DNA from: JBLHKE01 sp047619485
GTDB lineage: Bacteria; Verrucomicrobiota; Verrucomicrobiia; Verrucomicrobiales; DEV007
DNA length: 9,363 bases
Direction: 5' to 3'
NCBI GenBank assembly: GCA_047619485.1
Contig: JBLHKE010000282.1
Coordinates: 1-9,363 of the forward strand
Of this stretch, positions 6,571-9,363 are shown in pieces (position 1 is the first letter of the stretch; every line of letters begins with the position of its first letter). The translations under genes and the position numbers were made by a program. The notes under the pieces were generated by a model, which saw only the letters and a program-made list of their open reading frames with translations, searched no databases and had not been told where the DNA came from.

Positions 6571-7401
6571 TCAAGCGCCGGGATTCCCGGAGGCCACGCC
6601 AGCTTTGTTTGGATCGGCCGGCCTGCCGCTGGCACGCGCCGCGGCCGCCCGCGAAGAAGCCCGCTTGTACTGCGACGCCAACAAGGCCATGATGTGGGTC
6701 GTCGCCGCCTCCAGCTCAGCAGTGAGCCCCTGCACGCGACCACGGAAAATCGAATAGAACATCAGCGCGGGGATCCCGACCACCAAGCCACCGGCCGTCG
6801 TCAAAAGCGCGAGCGAGATCTCGCTCGCCAGGCCCATCTGTTTCACTCCAGCGATCTGGTCCTGGGAAATCTTATCGAACGCACCAATCATGCCGAACAC
6901 CGTGCCGAGCAGACCGATCATCGGGGCGATCGCGCCAATATCCGACAGGTAAGATATCCGTTGCCTGAGGAACCCAACCTGCCGAGAGCCCTCCGCCTCG
7001 GTCACCTCACGCACCTCTTCAAAGGTAGCCGTCGGGTTTTTCGTCGCAAAATCCAAGGTCTTCGCGGTGACCCGCGAGATCGATTCATTCTGCCGATTGC
7101 ACACGGCGAGCAGGCCGAGGTAGTCCTGCTTGCGGATGAGGCTGTCGGCCGCCTTCATGAAGCGATCGCTCACCACCGCGCCGCGACGGATCGTGAGAAA
7201 ATAGAAGATCACCAAGAACACAGTGAGGATCGAAAGCGCGCCCAACGGGTACTTGAAAAAGCGCATTTGTTCAATCATCTCAGAGAGGCTGACCGGCTCC
7301 GGGGCAGGAGCCTCAGGCTTACCGACCACCGGCGTCTGAGCGACCGCAGAAACCAGCAAGAAATTCATGCCGAGCAAGATTGCCGTAAAAATTCTGATCA
7401 T
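6571..7401 (-). CDS. exbB: ExbB/TolQ/MotA-family proton channel protein
   Basis: This 276-residue protein has an N-terminal signal-like segment (residues 1-21, AVA before Gln22), a Pro-rich stretch, and three membrane helices at about 52-71, 155-175 and 195-218. A large cytoplasmic loop lies between the first two. Family hallmarks are GLLGTVFGMIGAF (163-175) and LLTTAGGLVVGIPA (199-212). Thr167 and Thr202 appear to match the pore threonines 148 and 181 of E. coli ExbB. The protein should form the ring around the ExbD helices and conduct protons across the inner membrane. The cleavable-looking N-terminal extension occurs in longer ExbB forms and is absent from short TolQ proteins. The cytoplasmic C-terminal tail is Ala/Arg-rich. 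It is the first gene of the operon and has its own promoter. The ATG at 7401 was chosen because it begins the signal segment. Confidence 0.93.
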   Translation of the reverse strand: MIRIFTAILLGMNFLLVSAVAQTPVVGKPEAPAPEPVSLSEMIEQMRFFKYPLGALSILTVFLVIFYFLTIRRGAVVSDRFMKAADSLIRKQDYLGLLAVCNRQNESISRVTAKTLDFATKNPTATFEEVREVTEAEGSRQVGFLRQRISYLSDIGAIAPMIGLLGTVFGMIGAFDKISQDQIAGVKQMGLASEISLALLTTAGGLVVGIPALMFYSIFRGRVQGLTAELEAATTHIMALLASQYKRASSRAAAARASGRPADPNKAGVASGNPGA

Positions 7402-7482
7402 AATGGAGAGAAGCGAGGGAACGAATCAGCATCCTAGCGCCCAAACGGCAGCTTTCAAATACCAGCTTGCAAATTCCCCTGA

Positions 7483-7511
7483 ATTCTAAGAAACGCAAAA
7501 CGAATCGACAA
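7483..7511 (-). promoter_or_regulatory. Sigma70-type promoter of the exbB operon
   Basis: On the minus strand TTGTCG (7511-7506, 4 of 6 consensus bases) is followed by exactly 17 bases and then TAGAAT (7488-7483, 5 of 6). Transcription would start near 7476, leaving a leader of about 75 bases before the exbB ATG. The site lies in the 177-bp gap after the glyoxalase gene, so the motor operon can be expressed independently of it. Confidence 0.5.
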
Positions 7512-7555
7512 AGCACAATCCTCCCTCCAATACGGCGCGCGAGCCTCGATTCTTT

Positions 7556-7570
7556 CGGCAAAATGTGCCG
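7556..7570. other. Small hairpin after the glyoxalase gene
   Basis: CGGCA (7556-7560) and TGCCG (7566-7570) form a perfect 5-bp stem around a 5-base loop, 9 bases past the stop codon of the minus-strand glyoxalase-like gene. No T-run follows on the minus strand, so it is at best a weak terminator or an RNA 3'-end stabiliser. Confidence 0.3.
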
Positions 7571-7578
7571 ATCCCGGC

Positions 7579-7959
7579 CTAACGCTCGAGAATTTCCACC
7601 TCGTAGCCGTCCGGATCGGTCACAAAGGCCATCTTCTGTGCACCCTCTGCCGAGAATTTCTCCTTCCAGCCCGCCGGCCAGACCTCTATCCCGTCGCCCT
7701 CCAACTTGCCGCAATATGCAATGATGTCGTCGACCCCAACACAAGTGTGCATCAGATCCTCAGGGAATTTCACCTCGAAATCCGGCGAGTAGCAGAGTTC
7801 CAAAAAGTGATCATTGCCCTCCAGCTCAAGGAATGCCAGCTGGTTGCCGGCAGGTGATTTGTCCGTGCGCCGGACGCACTCGAATCCCACTTTTTCGTAG
7901 AAGGCAATGGTCTTGTCGAGGTCGCTCACCCGGATGCGTGTGTGTAGAAATCTGATCAT
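7579..7959 (-). CDS. gloA: Glyoxalase I-like VOC metalloenzyme
   Basis: This 126-residue protein has the two beta-alpha-beta-beta-beta modules of the vicinal oxygen chelate family and resembles lactoylglutathione lyase over its full length. It opens with MIRFLHTRIRVSDLDKTIAF, contains HFLELCYS (51-58) and LMHTCVGV (69-76), and ends with DPDGYEVEILER. His6, Glu54, His71 and Glu122 align with the four metal ligands of E. coli GloA (His5, Glu56, His74, Glu122), so it should bind a divalent metal. The family reaction isomerises the glutathione hemithioacetal of methylglyoxal to S-lactoylglutathione. Another thiol or substrate remains possible. The frame extends upstream to an ATG at 8016, but 7959 is preferred. 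It matches the conserved family start, has a purine-rich ribosome binding site, and keeps the upstream palindrome out of the gene. Confidence 0.88.
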   Translation of the reverse strand: MIRFLHTRIRVSDLDKTIAFYEKVGFECVRRTDKSPAGNQLAFLELEGNDHFLELCYSPDFEVKFPEDLMHTCVGVDDIIAYCGKLEGDGIEVWPAGWKEKFSAEGAQKMAFVTDPDGYEVEILER

Positions 7960-7962
7960 CAA

Positions 7963-7972
7963 CCACCTTCCC
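7963..7972 (-). promoter_or_regulatory. Ribosome binding site deciding the glyoxalase start
   Basis: On the minus strand GGGAAGGTGG (7972-7963) lies a few bases before the ATG at 7959. It is the only clear Shine-Dalgarno sequence in front of an accepted gene in this window. It supports the 126-residue form over the 145-residue one. Confidence 0.6.
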
Positions 7973-7982
7973 GCCTGCAAAA

Positions 7983-7998
7983 TCGATTTGCAAATCGA
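7983..7998. promoter_or_regulatory. Perfect 16-bp palindrome, candidate operator
   Basis: TCGATTTGCAAATCGA is a perfect palindrome. It sits inside the 62-bp gap between the divergent glyoxalase-like (-) and DUF5069 (+) genes, where a dimeric regulator could control both. An overlapping imperfect repeat, GCAAA-atcga-TTTGC, begins slightly upstream. The binding protein is unknown, and no good -10/-35 pair could be assigned around it on either strand. Confidence 0.45.
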
Positions 7999-8021
7999 AT
8001 CCCAGTCCACGAACAACTCCC

Positions 8022-8540
8022 ATGAGCCATCTCTCCAACTACACCTGGACTACCAGCTTCCGCGAACTCTACGACCGATGTGTCGAGACCTACCGCAGCG
8101 GCAATACCGACTACAACAGCTACTACTCGGAGGATGACATCGCCTTCCTCAAATCCATCGGCTACAAGCCGCGCGAGTTTTTCGACTTCATCGAAGATTA
8201 CTGTGACGAGTCCGTGCCGACCCCGGACGACGCCCTACTCATCGCCGCCGTGCGACGGGACTACCTCGATGTGATCCAGAATGGCAAGCACAGCCCCGAA
8301 TTCATCCCGAACGGTGAACTACCGGCCAGGGATGACGAACTCGACGGTCATCGCTGGCTTCCACGCATCCTCATCAAAGCCCGCGCCAAACTCGCGGGCG
8401 AACTCGATCCAGACACGATGTATAGCTGCGGCGGCGATCGCGCCTTCTTGAAAAACCACGACATCCACCCCGCCGACTTCCTGCGCACCGTGTGGGCAGC
8501 TGACGGCGACGACCAGAAAATCGTCGACCACCTCGGGTAG
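8022..8540 (+). CDS. DUF5069-domain protein
   Basis: This 172-residue acidic, soluble protein has no signal peptide or membrane segment. Its C-terminal half reads as DUF5069: GHRWLPRILIKARAKLAGEL (about 109-128), MYSCGGDRAFLKNHDIHPADF (about 132-152) and the final DDQKIVDHLG. I recall this family as frequent in Verrucomicrobiota and related groups. Its function is unknown. The N-terminal half is Tyr/Asp-rich and probably helical (FRELYDRC, REFFDFIEDYCDE), perhaps part of the same fold. No catalytic motif stands out apart from the conserved Cys-Gly-Gly-Asp turn. The ATG at 8022 has no Shine-Dalgarno sequence. The gene ends 30 bases before the sigma factor gene, which suggests co-transcription and possibly a regulatory link, though that is inference. 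Confidence 0.85.
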   Translation: MSHLSNYTWTTSFRELYDRCVETYRSGNTDYNSYYSEDDIAFLKSIGYKPREFFDFIEDYCDESVPTPDDALLIAAVRRDYLDVIQNGKHSPEFIPNGELPARDDELDGHRWLPRILIKARAKLAGELDPDTMYSCGGDRAFLKNHDIHPADFLRTVWAADGDDQKIVDHLG

Positions 8541-8548
8541 TTCCTACC
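8536..8548 (+). other. Hairpin covering the DUF5069 stop codon
   Basis: GGTAG (8536-8540) and CTACC (8544-8548) form a perfect 5-bp stem with a TTC loop. The first arm contains the TAG stop. A C-rich stretch and no T-run follow, so it is not a terminator. It could affect coupling of translation to the sigma gene 23 bases further on, or be chance. Confidence 0.25.
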
Positions 8549-8570
8549 GACCCCGCCCCCGACGACGATC

Positions 8571-9143
8571 ATGCTCGACGAAAACGCACTCCTCGCCGCC
8601 GCCAGACGCGGCGAGGAGCGCGCGTGCAAACAACTCGTCGACCAGCTCTACCCACAAGTCATCGCGATCGTCCGCAACCACCTGCCCAACTCAGAAGAGG
8701 AGCAAGACCTCGCCCAAGAGATCTTCATGAAGGTCTTCACCAAGCTCGGCCAATTCGATGGCCGTAGCCCCCTCGAGCACTGGGTCTCGCGGGTCGCCCT
8801 CAACACCTGCTACGACAGCCTGCGCAGCCAGCGGCGCCGCAGCCGGGTGGTGAGCTACACCGACCTAGACATTGATGAAGTCACCTTCCTCGAACGCGCC
8901 CTCCAGGATCAACCTGCTGAATCTTCACCGGAGTCGGCCAACGAACTCATCGAGAAACTCCTCCAGACCCTCAACCCACGCGAGCAGATGGCCATCCGCC
9001 TGCTCGACCTCGAGGAACACAGCGTGCAGGAAGTTTGCGACCTCACCGGTTGGGGTGCATCCAAAGTAAAAGTGACAGCGATGCGCGCCCGCCGTAAACT
9101 CAGCAAAGCCCTCGAACGCCTAGAGAAAGACCACTCAGAATGA
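8571..9143 (+). CDS. ECF-type RNA polymerase sigma factor
   Basis: This 190-residue protein has the two-domain build of extracytoplasmic-function sigma factors. Region 2 (about 20-90) carries EEQDLAQEIFMKVF (43-56), which contacts core polymerase. It continues with LEHWVSRVALNTCYDSLRSQ (68-87), the -10 recognition part, and a basic RRR run. Region 4 (about 125-180) has LNPREQMAIRLLDLEE followed by the -35-binding helix-turn-helix (SVQEVCDLTGWGASKVKVTA) and MRARRKL. Between them lies an acidic, variable linker. Length is normal for the family. It would direct polymerase to a small regulon, usually under anti-sigma control. The ATG at 8571 fits the family N-terminus but has no Shine-Dalgarno sequence. 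The stop overlaps the next gene's start by ATGA, indicating translational coupling. The ECF subgroup cannot be named from sequence alone. Confidence 0.93.
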   Translation: MLDENALLAAARRGEERACKQLVDQLYPQVIAIVRNHLPNSEEEQDLAQEIFMKVFTKLGQFDGRSPLEHWVSRVALNTCYDSLRSQRRRSRVVSYTDLDIDEVTFLERALQDQPAESSPESANELIEKLLQTLNPREQMAIRLLDLEEHSVQEVCDLTGWGASKVKVTAMRARRKLSKALERLEKDHSE

Positions 9144-9363
9144 GCAACCGCAGCCCCGAGCCACCAGAAAATTGGCAACGCGTCGTCTCGGCCGCCAAGG
9201 CGACCTCTTCGCAGAAATCGTCCGACGCCCCCGCGCGACCGCCAACGGAGTTCAGCCACAACCTGCTCGGCCGCGTGCGGGCTTTCCACGCCTCGCTAGC
9301 CGCGTGGCAGCGCTGGTCGCTGCTCGCAGGGCTGGTATCGATCCTCCTCTTCGTCGCCTCATT
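9140..9363 (+). CDS. Sigma-linked membrane protein, candidate anti-sigma factor (partial)
   Basis: The gene starts inside the stop of the sigma factor (ATGA overlap) and runs off the right edge, so only the first 74 residues are visible. The N-terminus is polar and Pro/Ser-rich. An amphipathic stretch follows (about 38-58, FSHNLLGRVRAF), then a hydrophobic helix from about residue 59 (WSLLAGLVSILLFVAS). This cytoplasmic segment plus membrane helix, coupled to an ECF gene, is the usual place and shape of an anti-sigma factor. However, the HxxxCxxC zinc motif of the ZAS class is absent from the visible part. It could be another class of anti-sigma factor or an unrelated membrane protein. The start was chosen by the overlap and the reading frame. 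Confidence 0.7.
   Translation, partial: MSNRSPEPPENWQRVVSAAKATSSQKSSDAPARPPTEFSHNLLGRVRAFHASLAAWQRWSLLAGLVSILLFVAS

Noticed and set aside
6694..7437. 247-residue plus-strand ORF opposite exbB
   Set aside because: It is a highly charged Arg/His-rich shadow of a gene with unmistakable ExbB motifs on the other strand.
7960..8016. N-terminal extension of the glyoxalase-like protein to an ATG at 8016
   Set aside because: The family starts at the MIRFLHT motif, a Shine-Dalgarno sequence precedes 7959, and the extension covers the palindromic divergent region.

Overview
The window looks like a chromosomal segment of a GC-rich, didermic bacterium, most likely from the Verrucomicrobiota. This placement rests on recalled family knowledge and not on a search. 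The clues are a DUF5069 protein next to an ECF sigma factor, an ExbB-ExbD-TPR cluster, a very large FHA/Pro-rich membrane protein, and a shortage of Shine-Dalgarno sequences in front of clearly real starts. No rRNA, tRNA, CRISPR array, phage gene or complete insertion sequence was seen.

Layout. (1) Bases 1-245 hold no convincing gene. They contain a strong hairpin at the left edge and an AT-rich promoter-like stretch just before the first gene. (2) Bases 246-3389 (+) encode a 1047-residue protein: a degenerate FHA-like N-terminus, about 400 residues of Pro-rich linker with recurring ELPPxPPP-like motifs, a Lys/Arg-rich stop, one membrane helix and a 455-residue extracytoplasmic domain I do not recognise. 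(3) Bases 3390-3626 separate convergent genes. They hold a short MITE-like inverted-repeat element abutting the stop codon and a probable terminator for the opposite strand. (4) Bases 3627-7401 (-) are a three-gene operon read exbB, exbD, then a secreted 811-residue TPR protein, behind a good sigma70-type promoter. (5) Bases 7579-7959 (-) encode a glyoxalase I-like VOC enzyme with all four metal ligands. It is divergent from (6) a (+) cluster: a DUF5069 protein, an ECF sigma factor, and a membrane protein overlapping it by ATGA and cut by the window end. A perfect 16-bp palindrome sits in the 62-bp divergent gap.

How the genes may work together. The exbB-exbD-TPR genes should form a proton-motive-force-driven inner-membrane motor with a periplasmic TPR partner. 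No TonB or TolA is present here, so the target is unknown. The sigma factor and the overlapping membrane protein look like a sigma/anti-sigma-type pair. The FHA/Pro-rich protein is the least explained gene. No complete, clearly new system is proven by this window. The best candidates for follow-up are the FHA/Pro-rich membrane protein, the Exb-TPR motor, and the DUF5069-sigma-membrane protein unit.
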